From contig JARYME010000006.1 in NCBI GenBank assembly GCA_029907315.1, positions 1 to 52,368 on the forward strand: DNA of 52,368 bases, written 5' to 3'. This stretch comes from Armatimonadota bacterium. GTDB taxonomy: Bacteria; Armatimonadota; UBA5829. Under the pieces are notes generated by a model that saw only the letters and a list, made by a program, of their open reading frames with translations, had not been told where the DNA came from and did not search any database. Below, one piece after another: positions 25,311-36,718 of the stretch (position 1 is its first letter; every line of letters begins with the position of its first letter). The position numbers and the translations under genes are program-made.

Positions 25311-25343
25311 TCGATGATGAATACTTTGTAGAGGAGTGCAAGG

Positions 25344-25715
25344 TTGCCTACCATTAGTCAGCTTGTACGTAAAGGACGCGAAAAGGTAAAAAAGAAGACT
25401 AAGGCGCCGGCATTGAAAGGTTGTCCGCAAAAGCGCGGTGTCTGCCTTGTTGTTCGAACGGAGACACCGAAGAAGCCTAATTCGGCCCTTAGGAAGGTTG
25501 CAAGAGTTAGGTTGACCAACGGAATGGAGGTTACCGCCTACATTCCTGGAATCGGTCACAACCTGCAGGAGCACTCCGTCGTTCTGGTGCGCGGGGGAAG
25601 AGTTAAAGACCTGCCCGGTGTGCGGTACCATATAATCCGGGGCGCGCTGGATGCAGCCGGAGTGTCCGACAGGAAGAAGGGTCGATCGAAGTACGGCGCC
25701 AAGAAGCCTAAGTGA
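25344..25715 (+). CDS. rpsL: 30S ribosomal protein S12
   Basis: Decoding-site protein. Contains the streptomycin-region loops [14 protein letters not shown] and [17 protein letters not shown], then [30 protein letters not shown]. At 123 residues it is normal. Starts at TTG 25344 with GAGGAG upstream. First gene of the str operon, behind an attenuator-like leader. Confidence 0.99.
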   Translation: MPTISQLVRKGREKVKKKTKAPALKGCPQKRGVCLVVRTETPKKPNSALRKVARVRLTNGMEVTAYIPGIGHNLQEHSVVLVRGGRVKDLPGVRYHIIRGALDAAGVSDRKKGRSKYGAKKPK

Positions 25716-25730
25716 GTTTGAGTTCGGAAT

Positions 25731-25767
25731 GCTCGCTTGATTTCGGCGGTAAGCCGTTTGAGCGGGC
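25731..25767 (+). promoter_or_regulatory. rpsL-rpsG intercistronic hairpin
   Basis: GCTCGCTTG pairs with TGAGCGGGC (G-U pairs included), enclosing CGGC/GCCG around GGTAA. In E. coli S7 represses its own operon by binding the rpsL-rpsG gap; this hairpin is in the equivalent place, so an S7 site is a reasonable inference. Confidence 0.45.
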
Positions 25768-25787
25768 GGGTGCCGAGAATTGTTTAG

Positions 25788-26279
<492 letters not shown>

Positions 26280-26392
26280 GATTCGACATTGTCTGTCATT
26301 CTTCAACTCTGACGGCGAGTAACCGGAGACGGTGTGACCGACTCTTCGGTGATTCGAGATGTTGAAGGGGGCATATACGCGAAGGCAAGAGT

Positions 26393-26458
26393 GTGATCGA
26401 ACTGAATAGAGGGGACAAAGCATATAAGGCTTGATGCCCTCCGATCACGCTTGCGTTC
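26393..26458 (+). promoter_or_regulatory. long-range stem in the rpsG-fusA gap
   Basis: GTGATCG (26393-26399) pairs with CGATCAC (26452-26458), and GAGGG (26409-26413) pairs with CCCTC (26447-26451), leaving a nine-base bulge on one side and an AAGC/GCTT pair inside. It ends 30 bases before the fusA ATG. It may tune fusA translation; the about 200-base gap otherwise holds no gene. Confidence 0.45.
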
Positions 26459-26488
26459 GAGTTTTAGAAATCGGTTGTGGTAAACAAA

Positions 26489-28585
26489 ATGTCACGCGAC
26501 TATCCGCTTGAAAAAACAAGAAATATAGGGATTGCCGCGCACATCGACGCCGGTAAAACGACAACGACGGAGCGTATTTTGTACTACTCCGGGCGTATCC
26601 ATCAGATGGGCGAAGTGGATGAAGGCGCGGCTACCATGGACTGGATGCAGCAGGAGCAGGAGCGTGGCATTACCATCACCTCAGCTGCAACCACCTGCTT
26701 TTGGCGCGACTGCCGCATCAACATAATCGATACCCCCGGTCACGTCGACTTCACTGTCGAAGTTGAGCGCAGTTTGAGAGTCCTTGATGGAGTTGTTGCC
26801 ATCTTCTGCGCGGTCGGCGGCGTTCAACCGCAGTCGGAGACTGTTTGGCGTCAGGCGAACCGCTACAAAGTGCCTCGAATAGCATTCGTCAACAAGATGG
26901 ATAGGGTGGGAGCCGACTTCCACAAGGTAGTGGATAGGATTAGAGACAGGCTCGGCGCCAACGCAGTTCCGATCCAACTTCCTATAGGTGCAGAAGAGAC
27001 GTTCGAGGGCGTGATAGATCTCGTCAGACTCAAGGCAATCCGGTGGATGGACGAGTTGGGACGGGAATATCGGGAGTTCGATATTCCCGAAGATCTGCGT
27101 GCGACCGCGTTGGAAATGCGGGAGCAGCTTATTGAGAAGGTTGCTGAGGTTGACGAGTACCTGATGGAAAAGTACATCGAGGGTCAAAAGATAACCCCAG
27201 AGGAGATAAAAGCAGGTATCCGCAAAGGAACCGTGACCAACGTTTTGGTTCCTGTCCTGTGCGGAGCGGCTTTCCGGAACAAAGGTATCCAACCTCTTAT
27301 GGATGCCATCGTGGATTATCTTCCCTCGCCGCTCGATGTTCCGCCGGTTGAGGGGGTGAACCCCAAGACTGGGGAGAAGGTAACACGGGAAGCCTCAGAC
27401 AAGGAACCGTTCACTGCTCTCGCCTTCAAAATAATGAGCGACCCGTACGTCGGAAAGCTGACCTTCTTCAGGGTCTACAGCGGACATCTCGCACGCGGTG
27501 GTGTTGTATACAACGCCAACAAAGAGAAGCGTGAGCGTGTGAACCGGATTCTGCGGATGCACGCCAACCACAGAGAAGAAGTCCAGCACGTCTTCGCCGG
27601 GGACATTGCCGCAGCAGTTGGTTTGGAACATACTACCACCGGCGATACCCTTTGTGCAGAGCATGCCAAGATTATACTCGAAGCAATGCACTTCCCAGAG
27701 CCGGTCATCTCGGTAGCAATCGAGCCGAAGACGAAGGCTGACCAAGACAAGCTGTGGACCGCGCTGGAGCGTCTGTCGAGTGAGGATCCGACATTCCGGA
27801 CTCGGGTGGACGAAGAAACCGGTCAGATTATCATCTCTGGGATGGGCGAGCTACACCTCGAGATAATCCTCGACCGGCTATATCGGGAGTTCAACGTTGA
27901 GGCCAACCATGGTAGGCCTCAGGTAGCCTACAAGGAGACTATAACGAAGCCGAGTAGAGGCGAGGGCAAGTACATAAAGCAGACCGGTGGGCGCGGCCAG
28001 TACGGACACTGCATACTAGAAATCGAACCTCTGCCGACGGGGTCCGGTGTAGAATTTGTCAACAAGGTAAAGGGCGGCGAGATCCCTTCTGAGTTTATCC
28101 CGGCGGTCAAGGCTGGTGTTGATGAAGCTCTCCAGTCAGGTGTGATAGCTGGATTTCCTGTGGTAGATGTTCGAGTCACGTTGCTGGGCGGCTCTTATCA
28201 CGAAGTAGATTCGTCGGAGAATGCCTTCAAAATGGCGGCGTCGATCGCCGTTCGGGAAGCCGTTGAGAACGGAAATCCTACCCTCAAAGAGCCGATTATG
28301 CGCGTTGAGGTGGTTGTGCCGGAGGAATTCGTCGGTGACGTCATATCGGACCTGAACGGCCGGCGCGGGAATATAACCCATATGGAAACAGGCCCAGGCC
28401 GCACTCATATCATAGACGCACTTGTTCCTTTGGCTGAGATGTTCGGGTACGCAACTGCTCTGCGATCTATGAGCCAGGGCAGGGCGTCGTACACGATGGA
28501 ACCGTCGCACTACGAATTGTTGCCGGACAATTTGGCTGAACAGCTGGTTTTGAAAATGACGGGAAGACCACTTGTGCGAAAATGA
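26489..28585 (+). CDS. fusA: elongation factor G
   Basis: Translocase GTPase of the ribosome. Canonical motifs: P-loop [20 protein letters not shown], switch I ending [33 protein letters not shown] with the catalytic His, and G4 [11 protein letters not shown]. Domains II-V follow, including [16 protein letters not shown] and [27 protein letters not shown]. About 698 residues from ATG 26489 ([14 protein letters not shown]); the track's GTG 26477 adds four residues. No clear ribosome site. This is the housekeeping EF-G; a divergent second copy is at 36719. Confidence 0.98.
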   Translation: MSRDYPLEKTRNIGIAAHIDAGKTTTTERILYYSGRIHQMGEVDEGAATMDWMQQEQERGITITSAATTCFWRDCRINIIDTPGHVDFTVEVERSLRVLDGVVAIFCAVGGVQPQSETVWRQANRYKVPRIAFVNKMDRVGADFHKVVDRIRDRLGANAVPIQLPIGAEETFEGVIDLVRLKAIRWMDELGREYREFDIPEDLRATALEMREQLIEKVAEVDEYLMEKYIEGQKITPEEIKAGIRKGTVTNVLVPVLCGAAFRNKGIQPLMDAIVDYLPSPLDVPPVEGVNPKTGEKVTREASDKEPFTALAFKIMSDPYVGKLTFFRVYSGHLARGGVVYNANKEKRERVNRILRMHANHREEVQHVFAGDIAAAVGLEHTTTGDTLCAEHAKIILEAMHFPEPVISVAIEPKTKADQDKLWTALERLSSEDPTFRTRVDEETGQIIISGMGELHLEIILDRLYREFNVEANHGRPQVAYKETITKPSRGEGKYIKQTGGRGQYGHCILEIEPLPTGSGVEFVNKVKGGEIPSEFIPAVKAGVDEALQSGVIAGFPVVDVRVTLLGGSYHEVDSSENAFKMAASIAVREAVENGNPTLKEPIMRVEVVVPEEFVGDVISDLNGRRGNITHMETGPGRTHIIDALVPLAEMFGYATALRSMSQGRASYTMEPSHYELLPDNLAEQLVLKMTGRPLVRK

Positions 28586-28613
28586 AGAATACGGTATTAT
28601 TTTAAAGTTGTCT

Positions 28614-28652
28614 GGGCGGGAGTACTGCCGAATGGTCCAAAACCAACCGCCC
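28614..28652 (+). promoter_or_regulatory. fusA-tuf intercistronic hairpin
   Basis: GGGCGG pairs with CCGCCC and encloses TGGT/ACCA. No T run follows. It lies 55 bases before the tuf ATG and might reduce or time read-through into tuf. Confidence 0.35.
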
Positions 28653-28706
28653 TGGTTTCTATTATCATTGAGTTCTGACACTTAACGTTAGGAGGCGACT
28701 AGTAGG

Positions 28707-29909
<1,203 letters not shown>

Positions 29910-29918
29910 GTTGAGACG

Positions 29919-29960
29919 GGCGTCGGCGATGGTTGCGACGCCGCTGGAGCGGTGATTTTT
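29919..29960 (+). promoter_or_regulatory. two small hairpins between tuf and rpsJ, possible partial terminator
   Basis: GGCGTCG/CGACGCC (29919-29942) then CCGC/GCGG (29941-29952), with TGA and TTTTT to 29960. This marks the str/S10 boundary. The second stem is short, so it probably attenuates at most. Confidence 0.4.
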
Positions 29961-29974
29961 CAGGAGAGCTGGGT

Positions 29975-30283
29975 ATGCGCAAGGACAAGGTAAGGATCAG
30001 GCTTAGGGCGTTTGATCACAGGATATTGGACCAAAGCGCTGAGCGTATTGTGGAGACTGTTCGTCGCACGGGTGCTCGGATCTCAGGTCCGGTTCTGCTC
30101 CCGACAGAGAAGAACATCTACTGCGTGAATAGAGGACCGAACATCGATAAGGAATCGATGGAGCACTTTGAGATTAGAACACACAAGAGGCTCATCGATA
30201 TCCTCAATCCGGGTCCCAAGACCATTGATGCGCTGATGCGCTTGGATCTGCCCAGCGGCGTCGACATAGAAATCAAGCTGTAG
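29975..30283 (+). CDS. rpsJ: 30S ribosomal protein S10
   Basis: 30S head protein, also the NusE antitermination partner. Reads [62 protein letters not shown] 29975 with AGGAGA eight bases upstream gives the standard 102 residues; the track's 29933 start extends into the gap. Confidence 0.99.
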   Translation: MRKDKVRIRLRAFDHRILDQSAERIVETVRRTGARISGPVLLPTEKNIYCVNRGPNIDKESMEHFEIRTHKRLIDILNPGPKTIDALMRLDLPSGVDIEIKL

Positions 30284-30324
30284 CTAGATAGACAAGCGGA
30301 CATACCGCACCAGGGGAATGCCGA

Positions 30325-30954
30325 ATGGTGGACGGAATACTGGGAAGAAAACTGGGAATGACGCAGGTATTTGATGAGACTGGCAGATTGGTGCCCGTCA
30401 CGGTCATAGAGGCTGGACCTTGCGTCGTTACACAGATAAGAACGGTGGAACGCGACGGGTACCAGGCGGTGCAGCTCGGTTTTGGCGATGTCAAAGAGTC
30501 TCGTTTGAATAAGCCCTTGAAAGGTCATCTTGCAAAGGCAGGCGCACCGCCGAAGAGATACCTGCGTGAAGTTCCAGCTGCTGCGATTGATGACTTGCAG
30601 TTAGGACAGGAAATCAGAGCCGATGTCTTCAGTGCTGGTGACATTGTCAAGGTCACCGGCATATCCAAGGGCAAAGGCTTTGCCGGTGCAGTGAAGCGAT
30701 ATCACTTCCGCGGTGGACCTATGACCCACGGCTCAATGATTCACCGGAAGCCGCAATCGGCTGGTGCCACCGATGCTGCTCGCACCTTCAAGGGTGTAAG
30801 ACGGCCTGGGCATATGGGCAATCGACAAGTAACCCAAAGAGGGCTTACTGTGCACCGCGTGGATCCGGAGCGGAACCTTATACTGATCAAGGGAGCAGTG
30901 CCTGGACCTACCGGCGGCCTGGTAACAATCACTCGCCAGGAGATTGGAGGATAG
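30325..30954 (+). CDS. rplC: 50S ribosomal protein L3
   Basis: Early 23S assembly protein near the peptidyl-transferase centre. Reads [30 protein letters not shown] and [22 protein letters not shown], with AGHMGN-like [14 protein letters not shown]. The 209-residue length is normal. AGGGGA precedes the ATG. Its stop is four bases before the rplD start. Confidence 0.99.
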   Translation: MVDGILGRKLGMTQVFDETGRLVPVTVIEAGPCVVTQIRTVERDGYQAVQLGFGDVKESRLNKPLKGHLAKAGAPPKRYLREVPAAAIDDLQLGQEIRADVFSAGDIVKVTGISKGKGFAGAVKRYHFRGGPMTHGSMIHRKPQSAGATDAARTFKGVRRPGHMGNRQVTQRGLTVHRVDPERNLILIKGAVPGPTGGLVTITRQEIGG

Positions 30955-30958
30955 AGTG

Positions 30959-31585
30959 ATGGCTAAGGTTAGTGTAAGGAATATGTCCGGCGAGGCCGTC
31001 GGAGACATCGAGCTCAAGCCGGAAGTCTTCGAGGTGGAGCCGAATATTGCACTTATGCATCAGGCGGTTGTGACCGAAGAGGCGAACGAGCGACTCGGCA
31101 CCGCCGATACCAAGACGCGTGCCGAAGTCAGCGGCGGAGGAAGAAAACCATATCGGCAGAAGGGAACCGGCCGGGCCAGGCAGGGCTCGATTCGTGCTCC
31201 TCACTACACTCATGGAGGAGTAGTTTTCGGTCCGCATCCGCGGTCGTATGAAAAGAAACTGCCGAAAAAGATGAGGCGTGGTGCGATCAGGTCGGCTTTG
31301 TCCGCGAAACTCGCGGAAGGTGCCGTAGTGATTATCGACGAGCTGAAGCTCGACAAAATAAGCACGAAAGCTATGGCTGCCTTTTTGGACAGCGTTGAGG
31401 CTTTCGGTAGGACGCTGATCGTTTTGGATACGATTACCGAAGAGGTGAGGTTGTCCGCTCGCAACATACCAGGCGTCGAGCTTAGGCTCGCACCCGCTGT
31501 CAGCGTTCGGGAGATCCTGAATGCTGAGAAGATCATCATGACCAAGGCGGCTGCTGAGAAGCTGCAGGAGGTGTTCGGGTCGTGA
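30959..31585 (+). CDS. rplD: 50S ribosomal protein L4
   Basis: 23S-binding protein with an extended loop in the exit tunnel (GGRKPYRQKGTGRARQGS, HGGVVFGPHPRSYEKKLPKKMRR). In E. coli L4 regulates the S10 operon. ATG 30959 has GGAGG eight bases upstream, giving 208 residues; the track starts 15 bases earlier. The stop overlaps the rplW GTG. Confidence 0.99.
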   Translation: MAKVSVRNMSGEAVGDIELKPEVFEVEPNIALMHQAVVTEEANERLGTADTKTRAEVSGGGRKPYRQKGTGRARQGSIRAPHYTHGGVVFGPHPRSYEKKLPKKMRRGAIRSALSAKLAEGAVVIIDELKLDKISTKAMAAFLDSVEAFGRTLIVLDTITEEVRLSARNIPGVELRLAPAVSVREILNAEKIIMTKAAAEKLQEVFGS

Positions 31586-31869
31586 AGGACGCATATTCGA
31601 TAATCAAAAGGCCGTTGATAACGGAGAAAAGTATGAATCTGACGGCCCAGGGCAAGTATGCATTCGAGGTTGACCCGGACGCTAACAAGATAGAAATTGC
31701 TCGAGCCGTCGAGGAAATCTTCGGAGTCGAAGTAGTCAAGGTCAATACGATTAACGTGAAGCCGAAGAGAAAGCGACTGGGTAGGTTTGAGGGCACGACC
31801 GGTGGTATGAAAAAAGCTTATGTCACCCTCAAGCCGGGCCAAAGGATACAGATATTCGAGGGAGCCTAA
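31582..31869 (+). CDS. rplW: 50S ribosomal protein L23
   Basis: Tunnel-exit protein that docks trigger factor and SRP. Reads SIIKRPLITEKSMNL and IEIARAVEEIFGVEVVKVNTINVKPKRKRLGRF. Starts at GTG 31582, overlapping the rplD stop by four bases, so translation is coupled. Normal 95 residues. Confidence 0.98.
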   Translation: MKDAYSIIKRPLITEKSMNLTAQGKYAFEVDPDANKIEIARAVEEIFGVEVVKVNTINVKPKRKRLGRFEGTTGGMKKAYVTLKPGQRIQIFEGA

Positions 31870-31872
31870 CCA

Positions 31873-32700
31873 ATGGCTATAAAGACGTATAAACCGATAA
31901 CGCCGACTCTCAGATATCAGACGGTCTCTACGTTTGAGGAAATAACGAAGACCGAGCCCGAGAAGAGTTTGCTGCGCCCGCTTAAGAAAAAGGGCGGTCG
32001 CAACAATCAGGGCCGTGTGACCGCGCGCCACCAAGGCGGCGGGCACAAGAGGATGTATCGCGTCATAGACTTCAAGCGCGACAAGATTGGCGTGCCAGGC
32101 AAGTGTGTTGCCATCGAGTACGATCCAAACAGGTCGGCGCGCATTGCATTGATTCAGTATGCGGACGGAGAGAAGCGCTATATCCTTTGGCCGCTTGGGC
32201 TAAGCGTGGGCGATACCGTGATTTCGAGCCCGGATGCCGATATCAGACCGGGCAATTGCCTTCCGTTAGCGAATATTCCGCTTGGCACCATCGTGCACAA
32301 TATTGAGCTTCAGCCCGGTAAGGGTGGGCAGATAGTGCGCAGTGCAGGCGCCGGTGCCCAAATTATGGCGAAAGAAGGCAAATACGTTCAGCTGAGACTG
32401 CCGTCGGGCGAGATAAGAAATGTCCTTGCTGAATGCAAGGCTACCGTGGGCCAAGTGGGCAACGTCGAGCACGAGAACATATCTCTCGGCAAAGCAGGCC
32501 GGTCGCGTTGGTTGGGAAGGAGGCCGGTTGTTAGAGGCGTTGCTATGACGCCGAGAGACCATCCGCACGGCGGTGGTGAGGGCAAGTCGCCGGTTGGTCG
32601 GAAGACCCCGATGTCCAAATGGGGCAAACCGGCTCACGGCACGAAGACAAGAAAGAAAAAGCAATCAGATAAACTGATCGTGAGACGACGCGGCAAGTAG
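31873..32700 (+). CDS. rplB: 50S ribosomal protein L2
   Basis: Essential for subunit association and peptidyl transfer. Contains [27 protein letters not shown] and the C-terminal [23 protein letters not shown] with the conserved His. 275 residues, normal, three bases after rplW. Confidence 0.99.
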   Translation: MAIKTYKPITPTLRYQTVSTFEEITKTEPEKSLLRPLKKKGGRNNQGRVTARHQGGGHKRMYRVIDFKRDKIGVPGKCVAIEYDPNRSARIALIQYADGEKRYILWPLGLSVGDTVISSPDADIRPGNCLPLANIPLGTIVHNIELQPGKGGQIVRSAGAGAQIMAKEGKYVQLRLPSGEIRNVLAECKATVGQVGNVEHENISLGKAGRSRWLGRRPVVRGVAMTPRDHPHGGGEGKSPVGRKTPMSKWGKPAHGTKTRKKKQSDKLIVRRRGK

Positions 32701-32711
32701 GAGGATAGTTA

Positions 32712-32996
32712 ATGGCGAGATCCATCAAAAAGGGCCCATATGCGGATCCTAAACTCGTCAAGAAAATTGAACAGCTGAATGCGCGCGGCGAGAAAAGGAT
32801 TATTCAGACTTGGTCGCGGCGCTCCACGATCTTGCCGCTGATGATTGGCCATACGATTGCGGTTCACGATGGCCGCAAGCACGTGCCGGTCTACATCACG
32901 GAGAATATGGTTGGGCATAAGCTCGGCGAGTTTGTGCCTACCAGAACGTTCAGAGGGCATGGTCACCACACTGAGCGTTCTACGGCGTTGAAGTGA
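32712..32996 (+). CDS. rpsS: 30S ribosomal protein S19
   Basis: 30S head protein near the A-site finger. Reads [49 protein letters not shown] and [16 protein letters not shown]. 94 residues, normal. AGGAGG upstream. Confidence 0.99.
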   Translation: MARSIKKGPYADPKLVKKIEQLNARGEKRIIQTWSRRSTILPLMIGHTIAVHDGRKHVPVYITENMVGHKLGEFVPTRTFRGHGHHTERSTALK

Positions 32997-33019
32997 CGTT
33001 TGGGAGGCTTTGAGATTCC

Positions 33020-33592
33020 ATGGAGGCAATTGCACGGGCGCGTTATGTACGAACTTCTCCGAGGAAGGCGCGGCTTGTTGTAGATGCCATTAGGGGCAAA
33101 GATGTACGGGAGGCGTTAGCGATTTTGCGTTACACGCCGAACAGGGCTGCGCGTTTGGTTGAGAAGGTTGTTAGATCTGCTGTGGCAAACGCGGAGAACA
33201 ATTTCCATATGGACCCGGAAAATCTCAGGATTTCGCGGGCGTTCGTCGACGGCGGGCCCAACATTATGAAGCGCCTCCGGTACGCTCCTATGGGACGCGG
33301 CTATCGAATAATCAAGAGAATGAGTCACATAACCATAGCCGTTGAGGAAACTGAACCCAAGCCCGACAAGAAGGGCAGAAAAAAGCCATCTGCTGCGGTC
33401 ACAGCTAAGCGCACAGCTCCGTCCGAGGCCAAGGCGACATCCAAGCCGACTGCTGCGGCCGTGGAGGAGGCGAAGCCGGAGGAGCCTGCAGCAGAGGTTG
33501 AGAAACCAACTGAGGTCCAGGAGCTTCAAGGCGACACCGAAGACAAAAGCGGATTGCAGGACATAGAGTCTGAGGGCAAAGGAGGCGAGTAG
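33020..33592 (+). CDS. rplV: 50S ribosomal protein L22 with long acidic/Ala-Pro tail
   Basis: Residues 1 to about 110 are ordinary L22, lining the exit tunnel (ARARYVRTSPRKARLVVDAIRGKD, NAENNFHMDPENLRISRAFVDGGP, KRMSHITIAVEE). About 75 further residues follow, first basic (KPDKKGRKKPSAAVTAKR), then Ala/Pro/Glu-rich and acidic (EEAKPEEPAAEVEKPTEVQ). L22 is usually near 110-120 residues, so the 190-residue length is unusual. The tail looks disordered and surface-exposed. Confidence 0.98.
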   Translation: MEAIARARYVRTSPRKARLVVDAIRGKDVREALAILRYTPNRAARLVEKVVRSAVANAENNFHMDPENLRISRAFVDGGPNIMKRLRYAPMGRGYRIIKRMSHITIAVEETEPKPDKKGRKKPSAAVTAKRTAPSEAKATSKPTAAAVEEAKPEEPAAEVEKPTEVQELQGDTEDKSGLQDIESEGKGGE

Positions 33593-34360
33593 TTGGGACA
33601 GAAGGTTAACCCGATCGGGCTGAGAGTCGGAATCATACGCGAACCTGACAGCAAGTGGTTCGCTACGGATCGAGAGTTCCCGGCGCTCGTGCTCGAGGAC
33701 TACAAGATAAGAAAGTTTCTCAAGAATGCGCTGTACGCGGCGGGCGTCTCGAAGATAGAAATTGAACGCGCTGCCAACAGAGTGAAGGTCACGATCTGGG
33801 CAGCGAAGCCTGGCATAATAATCGGCCGCGGAGGTCGCGGTATCGACGACATCCGCGCAGATCTCGAGAAGCTCACAGGCGGCAAGACTGTGATTGTCAA
33901 CGTCCAGGAGATTCGGACGCCGGAGCTGGATGCTCAGCTTGTTGCCGAGTCGATAGCCCAGCAGATAGAGAAACGGATTTCATACAAGCGCGCTTGTAAA
34001 CAGGCTGTTTTGCGAACCATGCGAGCTGGCGCCAAAGGCATTAAGGTTAGGGTAGCCGGTCGATTAGCCGGAGCGGAGATGGCTCGTGTCGATGGCGAGA
34101 AAGCGGGCAAGATTCCGTTGCATACTCTCCGAGCAGATATCGACTACGGCTTCACCGAGGCAAAGACGACCTACGGCAACATAGGCGTCAAGGTGTGGAT
34201 ATACAAAGGCGATGTGCTGCCTGGCGCTCAGCGCGAGGAGTCCATAGAGGAACAGATAGCAAGAAGACCCAGGCGTACCCGAGCGGCCAATAGAGAGTCA
34301 ACCGCGCGTCGACCAGAAACCGGTGAGACCGCGTCGGGTGCTGCTGGAGAGGGAGAATAG
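33593..34360 (+). CDS. rpsC: 30S ribosomal protein S3
   Basis: mRNA-entry helicase protein of the 30S. Contains [24 protein letters not shown], the KH core [29 protein letters not shown] and [22 protein letters not shown]. Starts at TTG directly after the rplV stop, with AGGAGG upstream. At 255 residues it has a 25-30 residue Arg/Thr/Glu-rich extension ([14 protein letters not shown]). Confidence 0.99.
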   Translation: MGQKVNPIGLRVGIIREPDSKWFATDREFPALVLEDYKIRKFLKNALYAAGVSKIEIERAANRVKVTIWAAKPGIIIGRGGRGIDDIRADLEKLTGGKTVIVNVQEIRTPELDAQLVAESIAQQIEKRISYKRACKQAVLRTMRAGAKGIKVRVAGRLAGAEMARVDGEKAGKIPLHTLRADIDYGFTEAKTTYGNIGVKVWIYKGDVLPGAQREESIEEQIARRPRRTRAANRESTARRPETGETASGAAGEGE

Positions 34361-34366
34361 TTAGCC

Positions 34367-34801
34367 ATGCTGATGCCACGAAGAACCAAGTACAGAAAGC
34401 AGCAGCGCGGCTCTATGAAGGGAGTGGCGACTGCCGGTAACAAGGTCGATTTTGGCGAGTACGGTCTGCAAGCATTGGAAGCTGCGTGGATTACTGCCAA
34501 CCAGATTGAGGCAGCGCGTATTGCCATAACTCGCCATATCAGAAGAGGCGGACAGGTTTGGATCCGTATATTCCCGGACAAGCCTTATACGCGCAAGCCT
34601 GCCGAAACCCGAATGGGTGGCGGTAAGGGCAATCCGGAAGGCTGGGTGGCTGTGGTCAGACCTGGCAGAATGCTCTTCGAGGTCAGCGGCGTTTCCGAAG
34701 AGCTCGCAAAAGAAGCTATGAGATTGGCGGCTCACAAGCTGCCTATTAAAACCAGATTCGTAACTAGAAAAGAGCAGGGCGATATCTGTGAGACAGTCTG
34801 A
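34367..34801 (+). CDS. rplP: 50S ribosomal protein L16
   Basis: A-site tRNA contact protein. [46 protein letters not shown] and [23 protein letters not shown] are invariant blocks; 144 residues. Overlaps rpmC by 14 bases. Confidence 0.99.
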   Translation: MLMPRRTKYRKQQRGSMKGVATAGNKVDFGEYGLQALEAAWITANQIEAARIAITRHIRRGGQVWIRIFPDKPYTRKPAETRMGGGKGNPEGWVAVVRPGRMLFEVSGVSEELAKEAMRLAAHKLPIKTRFVTRKEQGDICETV

Positions 34802-35009
34802 GTTTCGAAAAAAAATAAAAGAAGCTACGGATGCCGAGCTTGAGGCTATGCTCAAGCAGGAGCGTGAAGGGTTGTACAAACTGCGGCAGCAGATGGCTCT
34901 CAAGCAGCTCGACAATGTTCACGCCATCAAGACAGCCCGAAAGAATGTGGCTCGCATTCTTACCGAGATGCGGCTGCGTCGGGCTGCACAAGGACAGGGT
35001 AGGGGATAA
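34788..35009 (+). CDS. rpmC: 50S ribosomal protein L29
   Basis: Exit-tunnel protein next to L23. Two-helix hairpin with [25 protein letters not shown] and [21 protein letters not shown] start inside the end of rplP, so probably translationally coupled. 73 residues. Confidence 0.96.
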   Translation: MRQSEFRKKIKEATDAELEAMLKQEREGLYKLRQQMALKQLDNVHAIKTARKNVARILTEMRLRRAAQGQGRG

Positions 35010-35015
35010 CGGGCC

Positions 35016-35279
35016 ATGACGACCAAACAAAGAGGCAGACGCAAAGTTCGTGTCGGCAGAGTTGTGAGCGACAAAATGGACAAGACTGTCGTCGTCGCCA
35101 TAGATACTTTGGTGAGGCATCCACTGTACGGCAGGATCATGCGACGCACGACAAAGTTTAAGGCTCACGACGAGAACAACGAATGCGGTATCGGCGACAT
35201 TGTCGAGATCATGGAGACTAGGCCGTTGTCCAAAGAAAAGCGTTGGCGAGTGTGCCGAATTATCGAGAAGGCCAAGTAA
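35016..35279 (+). CDS. rpsQ: 30S ribosomal protein S17
   Basis: Primary 16S binder. [48 protein letters not shown] and [20 protein letters not shown] are diagnostic. 87 residues, six bases after rpmC. Confidence 0.99.
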   Translation: MTTKQRGRRKVRVGRVVSDKMDKTVVVAIDTLVRHPLYGRIMRRTTKFKAHDENNECGIGDIVEIMETRPLSKEKRWRVCRIIEKAK

Positions 35280-35299
35280 GGAAGTAAAGGGAAACTACC

Positions 35300-35668
35300 A
35301 TGATACAGCCTTATACTCGACTTAGAGCAGCAGACAACACCGGAGCGCGCGAGATCATGTGTATTCGTGTGCTCAAGGGTTCGAACGCGCGTTATGCAAA
35401 AGTCGGAGACATAATAATCGGAGCCGTTAAGCAGGCAACACCTGGTGGAGCGGTCAAGAAGAGCGACATTGTTAGGGCTGTCGTAGTTCGCACGAAGAAC
35501 GATATCCAGCGACCGGATGGCTCAGTGTTGCGCTTCGACGACAACGCTGCCGTCATCATAAACAATGCAAACGAGCCCAGAGGAACTCGTGTGTTCGGAC
35601 CTGTAGCGAGGGAGCTCCGTGAGAAGGGTTTCATGAGAATCATTTCACTTGCACCCGAAGTGCTTTAG
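35300..35668 (+). CDS. rplN: 50S ribosomal protein L14
   Basis: Subunit-interface protein. [57 protein letters not shown] and [28 protein letters not shown]; 122 residues, normal. Confidence 0.99.
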   Translation: MIQPYTRLRAADNTGAREIMCIRVLKGSNARYAKVGDIIIGAVKQATPGGAVKKSDIVRAVVVRTKNDIQRPDGSVLRFDDNAAVIINNANEPRGTRVFGPVARELREKGFMRIISLAPEVL

Positions 35669-35734
35669 CGCGAAGCACGCTGAGGCAATAGGTCCTTAGC
35701 GATGAGTACGACGGGGTGGTTTAGGGATACATAA

Positions 35735-36103
35735 ATGGGAAGACAGCCGAAACCGACTTTTGAAGGAAAACTGCAGATCAAGAAGGGCGATGAAGTCATC
35801 GTCCTTGCAGGAAAGGACAAGGGCAAGCGCGGCAAGGTTATACAGACCATACCTGAAGAGGGTAAGGTCATTGTTGAGGGTGTCAACATCGTGACGCGCC
35901 ACCAAAAACCGCGCTCAGCCACGTCGCGTGCGATGATTCGCCAGCAGTTGGGCGAAATGATGGTGCCAATGGGCATCTACGTTAGCAAGGTGATGCTTAT
36001 TTGTCCCAAGTGCAACAAAGAGACGCGCATCGCCAAAGCTCGCACGGCTGAGGGGACCTCGGTCCGCAAGTGCAAGAAGTGCGGCGAACTCATAGATGTC
36101 TAG
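35735..36103 (+). CDS. rplX: 50S ribosomal protein L24 with C-terminal zinc ribbon
   Basis: Assembly initiator of the 50S. KOW core: [45 protein letters not shown]. The C-terminus has two CxxC pairs (CPKCNKE and CKKCGEL), a zinc ribbon found in some bacterial L24s. 122 residues. Confidence 0.98.
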   Translation: MGRQPKPTFEGKLQIKKGDEVIVLAGKDKGKRGKVIQTIPEEGKVIVEGVNIVTRHQKPRSATSRAMIRQQLGEMMVPMGIYVSKVMLICPKCNKETRIAKARTAEGTSVRKCKKCGELIDV

Positions 36104-36171
36104 CCTTTGCTGAAAAGTTCTAGCGTGTAGGTTGCAAGAGATTCTTACTCCGGAAACGTGGGTATCGACTA

Positions 36172-36714
36172 ATGCCTAGACTAAAAGACAAATACAGAAA
36201 CGAAGTTGTGCCGGCATTAATGAAGCAGTTCCAGTACAAGAACATTATGCAGGTGCCGCGCATCACCAAGGTTGTCGTAAGCATGGGCGTTGGGCAGGCT
36301 GCACAGGATTCTCGTCTGCTTGACGCTGCCATGAACGACTTGGCGCTCATTACCGGTCAGAAACCGGTAATCACCAGAGCCAGGAAGTCTATATCCAACT
36401 TCAAGATAAGGAAGGGTAATCCGATCGGGTGCAAGGTGACCCTGCGCGGCGCAATGATGTACGAGTTCCTGGACAGACTATTCAATGTCGTTTTGCCGAG
36501 AGTCAGGGACTTCCAGGGAATCCCGCCTGATTCGTTCGACGGACGCGGCAACTTCAGTATGGGTCTCAGGGAGCAGCTTGTGTTTCCTGAGATCGATTAC
36601 GACAAAGTTGACCGGTCCAGAGGGATGAACATCGCGATTTGTACGACTGCGAAAACCGACGAAGAAGGCAGAGCTCTTTTGAAAGCTCTGGGGCTGCCAT
36701 TCAAAGAGGTTTGA
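36172..36714 (+). CDS. rplE: 50S ribosomal protein L5
   Basis: 5S rRNA-binding protein. Contains [63 protein letters not shown] and [30 protein letters not shown]. 180 residues. Its stop is four bases before the start of the EF-G paralogue. Confidence 0.99.
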   Translation: MPRLKDKYRNEVVPALMKQFQYKNIMQVPRITKVVVSMGVGQAAQDSRLLDAAMNDLALITGQKPVITRARKSISNFKIRKGNPIGCKVTLRGAMMYEFLDRLFNVVLPRVRDFQGIPPDSFDGRGNFSMGLREQLVFPEIDYDKVDRSRGMNIAICTTAKTDEEGRALLKALGLPFKEV

Positions 36715-36718
36715 CCGC

